This document shows positions 8,057-17,342 of a stretch of 64,000 nucleotides of DNA, in pieces. Location: positions 62,001-126,000 of the forward strand of contig CAVOTD010000027.1 of NCBI GenBank assembly GCA_963698995.1. Direction: 5' to 3'. Position 1 is the first letter of the stretch; each line of letters starts with the position of its first letter. The translations under genes and the position numbers were made by a program. This DNA is from AP-15 sp963698995 (lineage in GTDB: Bacteria > Pseudomonadota > Alphaproteobacteria > ATCC43930 > CGMCC-115725). A model generated the notes under the pieces. That model saw only the letters and a program-made list of their open reading frames with translations, had not been told where the DNA came from and ran no database searches.

Positions 8057-10457
8057 ATGGCTCTCGTCGGCTCGATCTCGCAGCAGATCTGGGACATGAA
8101 GTATCGCCTCAGGGCGCCGTCGAATGGTGATGTCGCGGGCGAGCCGCTCGACAAGACGATCGAGGATACCTGGCGGCGGGTGGCGACGGCGCTGGCGGCG
8201 CCCGAGCGCGACACCGCGCTGTGGGCCGAGCGGTTTTACGCGGCAATGACGGATTTCAAGTTCTTGCCGGCTGGGCGTGTCGTTGCCGGCGCCGGCAGTA
8301 GCCGTTCAGTGACGCTTGTTCAATTGCTTTGTCATGGGAACGATCCCCGACGACATGGGCGGCATCTTCGCCCATCTGCGCGAAGCGGCGCTGACCATGC
8401 AGCAGGGTGGCGGGATCGGCTACGATTTTTCGACCCTGCGGCCGCGCGGTGCGCCGGTCAAGGGAGTGGGCGCCGACGCTTCGGGGCCGCTCTCGTTCAT
8501 GGATGTGTGGGACGCCATGTGCCGCACGATCATGAGCGCCGGCTACCGGCGCGGCGCGATGATGGCGACCCTGCGCTGCGACCATCCCGACATCGAGGCC
8601 TTCATCGAGGCAAAGCGCGAGGCTGGCCGATTGCGGATGTTCAATCTCTCGGTGCTGGTCACGGACGCCCTGATGAAGGCGGTCGAGGAGAATGCGCCAT
8701 GGGAGTTGTCGTTCGGCGGCACGGTGTGGAGGGTGCTGCCGGCGCGCGAGCTGTGGGACAAGATCATGCGCGCCACCTACGCCTATGCCGAGCCGGGCGT
8801 GATCTTTATCGACCGCATTAACCGAAAGAACAACTTGTGGTATTGCGAGGAGATAACGGCCACTAATCCTTGCGGCGAGCAGCCGCTGCCGCCCTACGGC
8901 GCGTGCCTGTTGGGCTCGATCAACCTGGCGAGCCTGGTCGAAGCGCCTTTCACCCCCGATGCGCGACTCGACATCGAGCGGCTGCGCCGCCTGGTGCCGG
9001 ATTGTGTCCGCATGATGGACAATGTCATCGACATCTCCCTGTTTCCGTTGCCCCAGCAGCGGGAAGAGGCGCGTCAGAAGCGCCGCATTGGCCTCGGGGT
9101 CACCGGGTTGGCCGACGCGCTGATCCTCTGTGGTTTGCGCTATGGCTCGGCGGCCGCGGTCGCCGCGACCGAAAGCTGGCTCGGCACGATCCAGCGCGAG
9201 GCCTATCTCGCCTCGTCGGCGCTGGCGGCGGAAAAAGGCACATTCCCGCTCTTTGATCGCGAGCGCTACCTCGCCGGCGAGACGGTCATGGGATTGGACG
9301 AGGAGGTGCGCACACGCGTCGCACAGCACGGCATCCGCAACGCGCTTTTGACCTCGGTGGCCCCGACCGGGACGATCTCGCTGTTCGCCGACAATGTCTC
9401 GTCGGGGATCGAGCCGGTGTTCAGCTTCCGCCACACGCGCAACATGCTGATGCCCGACGGCACGCGCCGCGAGGAGGAGGTGACCGACTATGCCTACCGT
9501 GTGTTCCGGCGGGTCAAAGGCGAATTTGCGCCGTTGCCCGATTTTTTCACCGACGCCCAGGTCCTGACGCCGGAGGACCACGTCGTGATGCAGGCGGCGG
9601 TACAGAAGCACATCGACAGTTCGATTTCCAAGACCATCAACGTGCCGGCCGAGATCCCGTTCGAACGCTTCAAGGACGTCTATCACCAGGCCTACGCGCT
9701 GGGCTGCAAAGGCTGCACGACTTACCGGCCGAACGAGGTCACCGGGGCGGTGCTGGCGGTCAAGGCCGAGGCGCCTGCGGCGGCCGTCGGGCGCGATGCC
9801 GCCCGGCAACCCGAGCTGCCCCTTCCACCACCATCACCGGCGATCTCGCCAAAGCCGGCCGACATCTTCGAGGCGGGCGGCGTCGTCTACATGACCCAGC
9901 CGTTGAGCCGGCCCGAGGCGCTCCCCGGTCAGACCTACAAAATCAGCTGGCCGGAGAGCGAGCACGCGCTCTACATCACCCTGAACGACATCGTTCAGGA
10001 CGGCAGGCGCCGGCCGTTCGAAGTGTTCATCAACTCGAAGAACATGGAGCATTACGCCTGGACGGTCGCGCTGACCCGGATGATCAGCGCCGTGTTCCGC
10101 CGTGGCGGCGACGTTTCGTTTGTCGTCGAGGAGATGAAGGCCGTCTTCGATCCGCGCGGCGGCGCTTGGATGGGGGGCAAGTACGTGCCCTCGCTATTGG
10201 CGGCGATCGGCGACGTGATCGAGCGCCATATGATCGAGATCGGCTTTTTGCCGGCGCGCGGTCAGCGGGCCGCGATCGTCGATCAGAGGCATGCCCTCGA
10301 CGGAGGCAGAGAGGCGCCGGCTCGCGGCTCGATGATCTCCGATCAGCGGTCCCGGGGGACCCCGATGGCGCAATGCCCAAAATGCGGCGAGGCGGCGCTG
10401 ATCCGCATCGAGGGCTGCGATCAGTGCACCAGCTGCGATTATTCAAAGTGCTGGTAG
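8057..10457 (+). CDS. nrdJ: Adenosylcobalamin-dependent (class II) ribonucleotide reductase NrdJ (one frameshift)
   Basis: About 799 residues once the frame is repaired. It reduces ribonucleotides to deoxyribonucleotides with B12 as radical source. Strong ribosome site AGGAGG precedes ATG 8057. The frame shifts at about 8315-8318: GTGACGCTTGTTC should read VTLF, so one T is probably extra. After that the family motifs are intact: QQGGGIGYDFSTLRP, the active-site NPCGEQPLPPYG, PTGTISL, GCKGCTTYRPNE and the zinc/thiol tail CPKCGEAAL...CTSCDYSKCW. An 86-nt relic of the same 3' end lies at 13165-13250. Confidence 0.9.
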
Positions 10458-10734
10458 GCTGGTCGCGATTCTTTTGAAGGACCAGCTGCTGAAGGACCAG
10501 CTGCGCGCCGGCGTTCGATGACTGAGGTTTTCGACGCGTGAAGGCAGTTCGGGCCCACCGCCGCAGAGACCCGCCGGACCGCGGCACGATCACTTTCGCT
10601 TCCCTGGCTACGTATTTTTGATGATGTGAGCTACCTCACACCGGCGAGCGATCGCGTCGGTGCAGACTATTCCGTGCCGGCAACCGCCTTGCGCCATCAA
10701 GCCGCTCACCGTGCCGTCCGGTCGGAGGACACCA

Positions 10735-11970
10735 ATGGCTCTTACCATAGCAAATCGCGACTTGACCCTTCTGCATCCCGATATGCGGAGCCGAGTCGGC
10801 CTGGTAATGGCGGAGATTGAGGGGGCGGGCCTGCCGCTAAAGGTGTTCGAGGCCTGGCGCTCGCCCGAGCGCCAGCAATTTCTGTTCGAGCAGGGGCGGA
10901 CCCGACCCGGTGGGAAAGTGACTTTCTCGCGGGCGTGGGAGAGCTACCACCAGTATGGGTTGGCGGTGGATATCGTTGGCTTTGTCGACGGCAGCTGGAC
11001 CTGGGATCTGCCCGATGCAACCTGGAAGCGCATGCATGAGATCGGCGCCGGGCACGGTCTCGAGCGACTGGGATTCGAGACACCCCACCTGCAGCTGGCG
11101 GATTTGAAAATCGGCGCTCTGATGGAGGGCGATTTGCCCGGCGGCGGCGACGCGAGTTGGCGCACCAACATGGCGGAGGCAGTGGCCGGATGGAACGGCG
11201 AACCCCACGCGCCGCCCTTTCAGGCGAACGAACGAAGCCGCCCCACGATTGAAAATCTTTCCTCCGATCTGGACTGGAAACGGACGCCGGTGGTCGGCAG
11301 TGGCGATTGGCATGCGATGTTTGATGGTCGCACATGGCGCTACGATGGCCAGGGTGTCTATCTGCATACGGCACCCACGACGCCGTCCCGCACGCCGGGG
11401 GCGCCGACGACCTGCCAAACCATACTCGACCTTTACGGCCCGGCAATCTACCAGGCCTCCCTCGCCCACGGCGTGCCGCCCGAGTTGATCATCACGACAA
11501 TCGCAACCGAGGCCGCGGTCGCGCGGAAGTCGGACTTCACCGGCCCGCCGACTTTCCGCTGGGAGCCGCATGTCAGGGTTGAAGACGTACCGACGCCGAC
11601 CTTTGGCGACTACAGCGCCGGCCCGATGCAGACACTGGCAACGACGGCGCGCGACGTCATCAGGAGGCTGAGCTTGGCCTATCCGGATCCATTCGCGATC
11701 GTCCCTTATCTGCCAGCCGAGCCGGCGCCGCCGCCGCCTCATCACCCTCTCTATGCGGGCGGTCCCAACATCGATATCGGTACGGCCGAAATCAGCACGC
11801 GCCTCGGCAAAACCGGCTTCGACCCCATCCTGGTCGCGGCGGCCTACAACGCCGGCGGCCTTTACGAAACCGATCTGAATGAATGGCACTTGCGTAGCGC
11901 CGGCGACCATCTCGACCGAGCGGCGGCGTGGTTTGGCGATGCCTGCTTCGTGATGACGGCGTTCCGCTGA
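10735..11970 (+). CDS. Cell-wall hydrolase fusion: M15-type peptidase plus transglycosylase-like domain
   Basis: A 411-residue protein with two halves. Residues ~1-125 resemble M15 endolysin-type D-Ala/L-Ala-D-Glu peptidases: FEAWRSPERQQFLF, then the zinc motif region SYHQYGLAVDIVGF and a final HLQ. Residues ~225-410 look like a lysozyme/SLT fold: GVPPELIITTIATEAA, SAGPMQTLATTARDV and VAAAYNAGGLY. No signal peptide or lipobox is visible, so export would need another route, as with phage-type lysins. ATG 10735 follows CGGAGGA. It lies between nrdJ and the nrdJ 3' relic, so the segment may have been inserted. Confidence 0.72.
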   Translation: MALTIANRDLTLLHPDMRSRVGLVMAEIEGAGLPLKVFEAWRSPERQQFLFEQGRTRPGGKVTFSRAWESYHQYGLAVDIVGFVDGSWTWDLPDATWKRMHEIGAGHGLERLGFETPHLQLADLKIGALMEGDLPGGGDASWRTNMAEAVAGWNGEPHAPPFQANERSRPTIENLSSDLDWKRTPVVGSGDWHAMFDGRTWRYDGQGVYLHTAPTTPSRTPGAPTTCQTILDLYGPAIYQASLAHGVPPELIITTIATEAAVARKSDFTGPPTFRWEPHVRVEDVPTPTFGDYSAGPMQTLATTARDVIRRLSLAYPDPFAIVPYLPAEPAPPPPHHPLYAGGPNIDIGTAEISTRLGKTGFDPILVAAAYNAGGLYETDLNEWHLRSAGDHLDRAAAWFGDACFVMTAFR

Positions 11971-12042
11971 GGCAAGGATGGCGAAATTCTGCAGCGTGCG
12001 CCGTGGAGAAATCGACCGACCGTTTGTCAGGTTCGGCTGACC

Positions 12043-13116
12043 ATGTCCTTCCAACAAGTAAATGATTCCTTTGAGGAATGGCTTCGCGGCCGCTGCATCG
12101 CGATCGGTTGCGCCGTTGTCGAGGACGACTTGAAGCGAAAGCACGAGCGCATGCGGAAGAATCCGTTTGTGTTTCTGCGCGCCACCTTTTTTCGCTGGGC
12201 TGGCCAAATCGAGGCCCTGTGCCCTGATCTCGCCGAGGCTCCGGCCGTGCTCTCGATCGGCGATGCCCATCTGGAGAACTTCGGGACCTGGCGAGACGAT
12301 GAAGGCCGCTTGGTCTGGGGCGCCAACGATTTCGATGAGGCGTCGGTAATCCCCTATCCTTACGATCTGGTTCGCCTGGCAACCAGCGTACGGCTCGCGC
12401 CGGGCCGTTCGATCGGCGGGCAGGAAGCCTGCACCGTGATCTTGCGCGGCTACAATGAAGGGCTAGCCAATCCCCGGCCGGGCGTGCTCGATGAACATGA
12501 TGCGTGGCTTCGCGGGCTTGCCGTCTGTCCGGACGACAAGCGCGCCAAGTTCTGGCGGGATATCGACGCGCTGAATGCCGCAGAACCTTCCAGCCCAGTG
12601 CACGCGGCGCTGGTCGGCGCGTTGCCGCGTGGGGCGTCGGGTGTTCGTTTTGCGGCCCGTACAGCTGGCGAAGGCAGTCTCGGACGGCCGCGCTACGTGG
12701 CGATAGCCGACTGGCGCGGCGGGCGCGTGGTACGGGAGGCGAAGGCACTGGTGCCCTCGGCCTGGGATTGGGCCCATGGCGCGCCATATGCTCCTTCCCG
12801 CTTTGCCGAACTCGCCGCTGCAGCGACCCGGGCCCCGGACCCGTACATGGTCGTGGCGGAGGGGTTCATCATCCGGCGCCTCGCCCCGGATAGCCGCAGG
12901 GCGGAGCTGGGCGACGACCCGGGCAGCCAGCTGCGCCAGCTACTGCTCGAGGCCATGGGCCGGGAAATCGGGTCGCTGCACGCTGCGACGGCGGATGTCC
13001 GAGCCATCTTCAAGGATCTCCGCAAGCGTGACCCCGAATGGCTTCACACCGCCAGTAGATTGGCGGAGCCGGCGGTAAACCAGGATTTCGAGAACTGGAA
13101 AGGGCGAGCCGATTGA
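12043..13116 (+). CDS. DUF2252 family protein
   Basis: A 357-residue protein of the DUF2252 family, which has a kinase-like fold. Motifs visible are RMRKNPFVFLRATFFRWAGQI, LSIGDAHLENFGTWRDDEGRLVWGANDFDEA (the HLENFG and NDFD parts resemble phosphotransferase catalytic and metal sites) and PYPYDLVRLATSV. The substrate is unknown. It follows the hydrolase gene by 72 bp with only a weak ribosome site, and both genes lie in the segment between nrdJ and the nrdJ relic. Confidence 0.82.
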   Translation: MSFQQVNDSFEEWLRGRCIAIGCAVVEDDLKRKHERMRKNPFVFLRATFFRWAGQIEALCPDLAEAPAVLSIGDAHLENFGTWRDDEGRLVWGANDFDEASVIPYPYDLVRLATSVRLAPGRSIGGQEACTVILRGYNEGLANPRPGVLDEHDAWLRGLAVCPDDKRAKFWRDIDALNAAEPSSPVHAALVGALPRGASGVRFAARTAGEGSLGRPRYVAIADWRGGRVVREAKALVPSAWDWAHGAPYAPSRFAELAAAATRAPDPYMVVAEGFIIRRLAPDSRRAELGDDPGSQLRQLLLEAMGREIGSLHAATADVRAIFKDLRKRDPEWLHTASRLAEPAVNQDFENWKGRAD

Positions 13117-13164
13117 GCGAGACCCGGAGGGGCGAGCCAGCGGCAGCCGACCCCTGAACCGCGT

Positions 13165-13250
13165 GCGCAATGCCTTGAATCCGGCGACGCGACGATCCGC
13201 ATTGAGGGTTGCGCCCAATGCACGAGCTGCGATTCTTCGAAGGCTGGTAG
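13165..13250 (+). pseudogene. Relic of the nrdJ 3' end
   Basis: The stretch from GCGCAATGCC to CTGGTAG lines up with the last ~90 bases of nrdJ (10368-10457) with few gaps. It still encodes IEGCAQCTSCDSSK before the stop, matching IEGCDQCTSCDYSK in NrdJ. No other part of nrdJ is nearby. It is either what remains of a second nrdJ copy or a scar left when the 10.5-13.1 kb segment entered. Confidence 0.72.
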
Positions 13251-13256
13251 AGATGG

Positions 13257-13592
13257 CTAGCGCCAGGTCCAGCCCCAGCCGGGAACCCAGACCCAGCCGG
13301 AACCCCATCCCCAGCCCGGACCCCAGCCCCACCCGCTGGCGGGCCAGCCCCAACCCCAGCCCCAGCCAGGGCCCCAACCCCAGCCGCCGCGCCAGCCCCA
13401 GCCGCCGCCGCGCCAGGCGCCGCCGTTCCAGCCGCCGCCATGCCAACCACCGCCGCCATGCCAACCACCGCCGCCATGCCAACCACCGCCGCCATGCCAA
13501 CCGCCGCCGCGCCCTTGAGCGTTGCCGGGAGCGGGCGAGCCGGCGAGAACGGCCAGAACGATTGCGAGGACGATCGAGAGCTTGCGTGCCAC
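13257..13592 (-). CDS. Exported Gly/Trp-rich repeat protein
   Basis: A 111-residue protein with a signal peptide (VARKLSIVLAIVLAVLAG, cleavage near GNAQG) followed by four HGGGGW-type units built from 15-bp direct repeats (about 13437-13505), then a G-W-G-P-rich tail. GTG 13592 is chosen because AAAGGA lies 7 bases upstream and the signal peptide starts exactly there. Such low-complexity proteins are common in soil alphaproteobacteria as envelope or surface proteins; no activity is known. The antisense strand gives long artificial frames. Confidence 0.7.
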   Translation of the reverse strand: MARKLSIVLAIVLAVLAGSPAPGNAQGRGGGWHGGGGWHGGGGWHGGGGWHGGGWNGGAWRGGGWGWRGGWGWGPGWGWGWGWPASGWGWGPGWGWGSGWVWVPGWGWTWR

Positions 13593-13707
13593 GGAGCGGT
13601 CCTTTCGGCCGAAAACCGACCCGAATACTCGCCTTGGACCCGCCCGCAGTCGAATCAATTCTGTGTTAGGCTTACCCCGGCTTCGCTAGTCGCCATGAGG
13701 ACGACGC

Positions 13708-14394
13708 ATGACCAGATTTTCTGAAGTGGCCTGGCAGCGCACCGCCTCCTTGCGGGAGGCAATTCACCAGCTGCCGTTCAACACCGAGCTGGCTGCCGGC
13801 TCGCTCAGCCGCGACCGCTTTCAGACCTACATCGTTCAGGATGCGATATATCTCGGCCAGTTCTCGCGTGCCCTGGCAATAGCGGCGGCCAAGGCACCCG
13901 ATACCATAACGATGCAGTCCTTTGCGCAATCGGCGGTGGGAGCAATAGCCGTCGAACAGGCGTTGCACGCCCGCTATTTGCGGGATTTTGGCTTCGATCC
14001 GGCCGGCATCGCCGTCGCCGAGCCGTCGCCCGACTGCCTCGGCTATACCAGCTATCTGATTGCCGCGGCCTACCATGAACCGTGGGAAGTGCTGGTGGCG
14101 GCGCTGTTGCCGTGCTTTTGGCTCTATTGGGATGTTGGCTGCGCGATCGCACGAAGCGCCACGCCGCACAACCCCTACAAGGCGTGGATCGACACCTATG
14201 CCGACGAGCGCTTTGGCGAGGCGGTGCGCACGGTCATTGCGATCGCCGACCGCGCGGCCGAGGCGACGACGGCAGCAACCCGCGACCGGATGCTGGCGGC
14301 CTTTACCCGCGCCTGCCAGTACGAGTGGTTGTTCTGGGACGGCGCCTACCAGCGCCGCGGCTGGCCATTGGTCGGTCGAGGGCTCGGTGAATGA
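13708..14394 (+). CDS. TenA/thiaminase II family protein
   Basis: A 228-residue all-helical TenA-family protein. Members hydrolyse aminopyrimidines for thiamine salvage. Family marks are NTELAAGSLSRDRFQTYIVQDAIYLGQFSRAL, the active-site Cys region LLPCFWLYWDVG (about residue 135) and the C-terminal YEWLFWDGAYQR. GAGGACG lies just upstream of ATG. No thiamine genes or visible TPP riboswitch are next to it, so a pyrimidine-salvage or other TenA role is equally possible. Confidence 0.85.
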   Translation: MTRFSEVAWQRTASLREAIHQLPFNTELAAGSLSRDRFQTYIVQDAIYLGQFSRALAIAAAKAPDTITMQSFAQSAVGAIAVEQALHARYLRDFGFDPAGIAVAEPSPDCLGYTSYLIAAAYHEPWEVLVAALLPCFWLYWDVGCAIARSATPHNPYKAWIDTYADERFGEAVRTVIAIADRAAEATTAATRDRMLAAFTRACQYEWLFWDGAYQRRGWPLVGRGLGE

Positions 14395-14589
14395 GCCGCT
14401 GCGGTCTCGACAAATGGACGCGTAGCAGCCAATTCCTCTGGTGAACATTCCAGACCTAGCTCGGGCACCCACGCGGCGTAGCCTGATATTTATGAGGCGC
14501 CGCCGTCAGAGCGAAATGAGGAAGATTGTACGGACACTTGTATGGCGCTGCCAGGTATCACCAATATCCTCCGTTGATCACCGCTCGGC

Positions 14590-15709
14590 TTAGCGCGAAC
14601 CCGACCGTCCCGCTGCCCGGCTGTCGCGCAGCCCCGAGCGCGCCAGACGCGGCAACACCTCGGCGCAAAAATACGGCAATTCGTCGAGATAATTGACGAA
14701 CGAGACCGCGATCCCTCTGAGCCCCAGCGCGGCCAGCCGCGCCATGTCCCGCGCCACCAAATCCGGGTCGCCGACCAATGGCAGCCCGCCCATGCCGTTG
14801 GCCTGGTGATTGCGGATGCGCTGGAATTCTTCGGGCGAGTGCGTTTGCGGCGTGATGTTCTTCATCGCCAGAATGTTGTCGACTGCTGCCCAATCGGCAT
14901 TGTCGACGACGGCATGCCGGTAATAGTCCTGCGCCTCCCGTGCCGTGGGCCGGCAGGTGACGACGCCCACCGTATAGACATCGATCTCCCGGCCCGCCTG
15001 TCGCGCCAGCGCCCGCACGCTGCTGACGTGGCGCGCCGTTTCCTCGAACGAGATGCCGCGCGATATCGTCGAAAAAAGCGCGTCGCAATTTCGGATCGCG
15101 AATGCTTGGCCGGTCGCCGACGCGCCGGCATTCATGATCAACGGACGCGTCCCGCCATAGGGTTTAGGCTTCGCCCGCACGCCCTTCAACTTGAAGAAAT
15201 GCCCGTCGAAATCGAAATCCTCGCTGCGGCGACCAGGCCAGCTTGACGATATCGAGCCATTCCTGCGCGTATTCGTAGCGCGCCTCGTGATCGCGCAATG
15301 TCGCGCCGAACATCTCGAACTCGCCCTCGTTCCAGCCGCACACGAGATTGAGGCCGAAGCGCCCTTCGCCGATGTGGTCGGCGGTGACGAACTCCTTGGC
15401 GGCGATCAGCGGCGAGATCAGCGGCGCATGCACGGTTCCGAACACGGTTAGCCGCTCGGTCTTGGCCAAGAGCCCGCAGGCCCAGGCCACCGTCTCCCAT
15501 GTCGCGCCCTGGTAATCGGTGTCGCCGCCATATCCCTTCCAGCGTCCGATCGGCAGCATGAACTCGATGCCGGCCCGGTCCGCCATCTGCGCCAGCCTGA
15601 CGCAATCGGGCCAGCTCCCGGACCAGCGCTCCGGCACCGTCGTGACCGCACGGCCGGACGAGCAGTTGGCGCCGAACAGGCCCAGCTTGAGCCGGTTGGT
15701 GCTTCCCAT
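14590..15709 (-). CDS. LLM-class flavin-dependent monooxygenase, RutA/SfnG-like (one frameshift)
   Basis: A bacterial-luciferase-like FMN monooxygenase. The N-terminal half (15709 down to ~15230) has GLFGANCSSG, EFMLPIGRWKGYGG and FGLNLVCGWNEGEFEMFG. The C-terminal half (~15230 to 14590) has KGVRAKPKPYGGTRPLIMNAGAS. The two are in different frames: at about 15224-15232 one extra C separates AWS from RSEDFDFDGHFFKLKGV. Restored length is about 372 residues, normal for the family. Likely substrates are sulfonates, sulfones or pyrimidines; this cannot be decided here. ATG 15709 is preferred to the upstream 15751. Confidence 0.8.
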
Positions 15710-15884
15710 CGCTGCGCGCCGACCGTTTCCAATCTCGAGGTCCAAGGTCACACTCGTCGGCTGTTCTTGCCGCGATCATAATACGCGAGAGCCTCTATCA
15801 GCTATCGACACTTGGGTTGTTGAGACCGCGGCGGCCGGCTTAAACTTCGGCTGACGCAGATCGGGTCAGGTCTGGTGAGGTGTG

Positions 15885-17342
15885 ATGGCTGATCGCAAAT
15901 TCCGGGTTGTCGTTGCCGGTGCGGGGGTGTCGGGGCTCTTCATGGCCGAGACGCTGAAGGGCGCCGGGTTCGATTTCACGGTCTATGAGAAGGCCGGCGA
16001 GGTCGGCGGGACCTGGCGGGACAACACCTTCCCCGGCCTCTTTGTCGATGTCCTGTCACGCCAATACGAGTTTCCGTTCCAGCCCAACTACAACTGGTCG
16101 CGCAAATATGCGCCGGCGACCGAGATCTGGGCCTATATCAAAAAGGTTGCGCGTGACCGCGGCCTGACCAAATTCATCCGCTTCAACGAGGAGATCGTCG
16201 CGGCGCGGTTCACCGACGGTCGCTGGCACATCGAGACGGCCAAGGGCAACACGGACATTGCGGATGTTTTCATCTGTGCCACCGGCTTTCTCCACAAGCC
16301 GCTCTTTCCTGACATCGCGGGTCGCGAGAGTTTCGCCGGCCCTTCTTTCCACTCGGCGCGCTGGGATCACAGTGTGCCCTATGCCGGCAAGCGCTGGGGC
16401 GTAATCGGCAGCGGCGCCAGCGGTGTGCAGATAACCGAGGCGCTGGCCTGGGCGGGCTGCGACGTCACCCAGTTCATCCGCCGCGCGCAGTGGGTCCATA
16501 TCCGAGAGAATCCGCATTCGACCTGGGGCGAGCGCTTGAGGCTGCGATTACCGGGCGGCTATCAACGCGAGCAACGCCGGCTGTGGCAGATGATCAACGA
16601 GGGCGACGCCTGGCGCCTCTACCCAGGGCCGCAGCGCGAGGCTATGGAGCGCGAGTACCGGTCCTATCTCGACTACATCAAGGACCCCGAGCTGAAGAAA
16701 AAGCTCACACCGGACTACAATCTTGGTTGCACGCGGATTCCGAAATCGGACAAAAATTATTACGAGGCGGTGCAGCTTCCCAACGCACACGTCATCAAGG
16801 GGCAGATCGCCCGAATCGTGCCTGACGGCGTCGTCATGGCGGACGGAACCCATGTCAAGCTCGACGTGCTGGTCTATGCGACCGGTTTCGATGCGCATGC
16901 CTATATGCGGCCGATGGACGTCACGGGCCTCAACGGCACGACCATCGACGAGGCGTGGAAGGAGAAGATCTATTCCTACGGCGGCATCGCGCTGCCGGGC
17001 TTTCCCAATCTGTTCATGCTTTACGGGCCGTTCGCTCCGGTGAACAACGTGCCGGTGCCGTTGGGCCTGGACCAGGAGATCGCCTGCATCATGCGGCTCA
17101 TCGCCGAGGCCCGCGCCCGCCGTGCTGCGGTGGCACCGACCGTCGCCGCGACGGACAAATTCCTCGCCCGCCTCGGCACGGCCTTCCCCGGGACCGTCTG
17201 GGTCGGCGGCTGCAAGAACTGGTACACCAGCGAGCAGCCGACGCCGGTCCTGTGGCCGTTTCCGCAGAGCGAGCACAAGGCGTTCTTCGAGCAGGTGCCG
17301 GTGGACGATTTCCAGTTCATTCCCACCGGGCAGGGAGACTGA
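15885..17342 (+). CDS. FAD-dependent flavoprotein monooxygenase (Baeyer-Villiger/FMO type)
   Basis: A 485-residue NAD(P)H/FAD monooxygenase. The first Rossmann site is VVVAGAGVSGLFMAE (residues ~8-22), followed by EVGGTWRDNTFPG. The type-I Baeyer-Villiger fingerprint region appears as FAGPSFHSARWDH, and the second nucleotide site as VIGSGASGVQ. YATGFD lies near residue 325. It would insert oxygen into ketones or oxidise N/S centres. GTG at 15882 directly precedes ATG 15885; ATG with upstream GAGG is preferred. Its stop overlaps the start of the next flavoprotein gene (TGATG), so the two form a unit. Confidence 0.85.
   Translation: MADRKFRVVVAGAGVSGLFMAETLKGAGFDFTVYEKAGEVGGTWRDNTFPGLFVDVLSRQYEFPFQPNYNWSRKYAPATEIWAYIKKVARDRGLTKFIRFNEEIVAARFTDGRWHIETAKGNTDIADVFICATGFLHKPLFPDIAGRESFAGPSFHSARWDHSVPYAGKRWGVIGSGASGVQITEALAWAGCDVTQFIRRAQWVHIRENPHSTWGERLRLRLPGGYQREQRRLWQMINEGDAWRLYPGPQREAMEREYRSYLDYIKDPELKKKLTPDYNLGCTRIPKSDKNYYEAVQLPNAHVIKGQIARIVPDGVVMADGTHVKLDVLVYATGFDAHAYMRPMDVTGLNGTTIDEAWKEKIYSYGGIALPGFPNLFMLYGPFAPVNNVPVPLGLDQEIACIMRLIAEARARRAAVAPTVAATDKFLARLGTAFPGTVWVGGCKNWYTSEQPTPVLWPFPQSEHKAFFEQVPVDDFQFIPTGQGD

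Noticed and set aside
13437..13505. 15-bp direct repeats as a possible CRISPR array
   Set aside because: No spacers: the units are contiguous and encode Gly/Trp repeats.
13163..13669. Long plus-strand frame rich in Ser/Arg/Pro opposite the Gly/Trp protein
   Set aside because: It is the antisense of the GGW repeats and has no ribosome site or family signs; the minus strand has a signal peptide and a good start.
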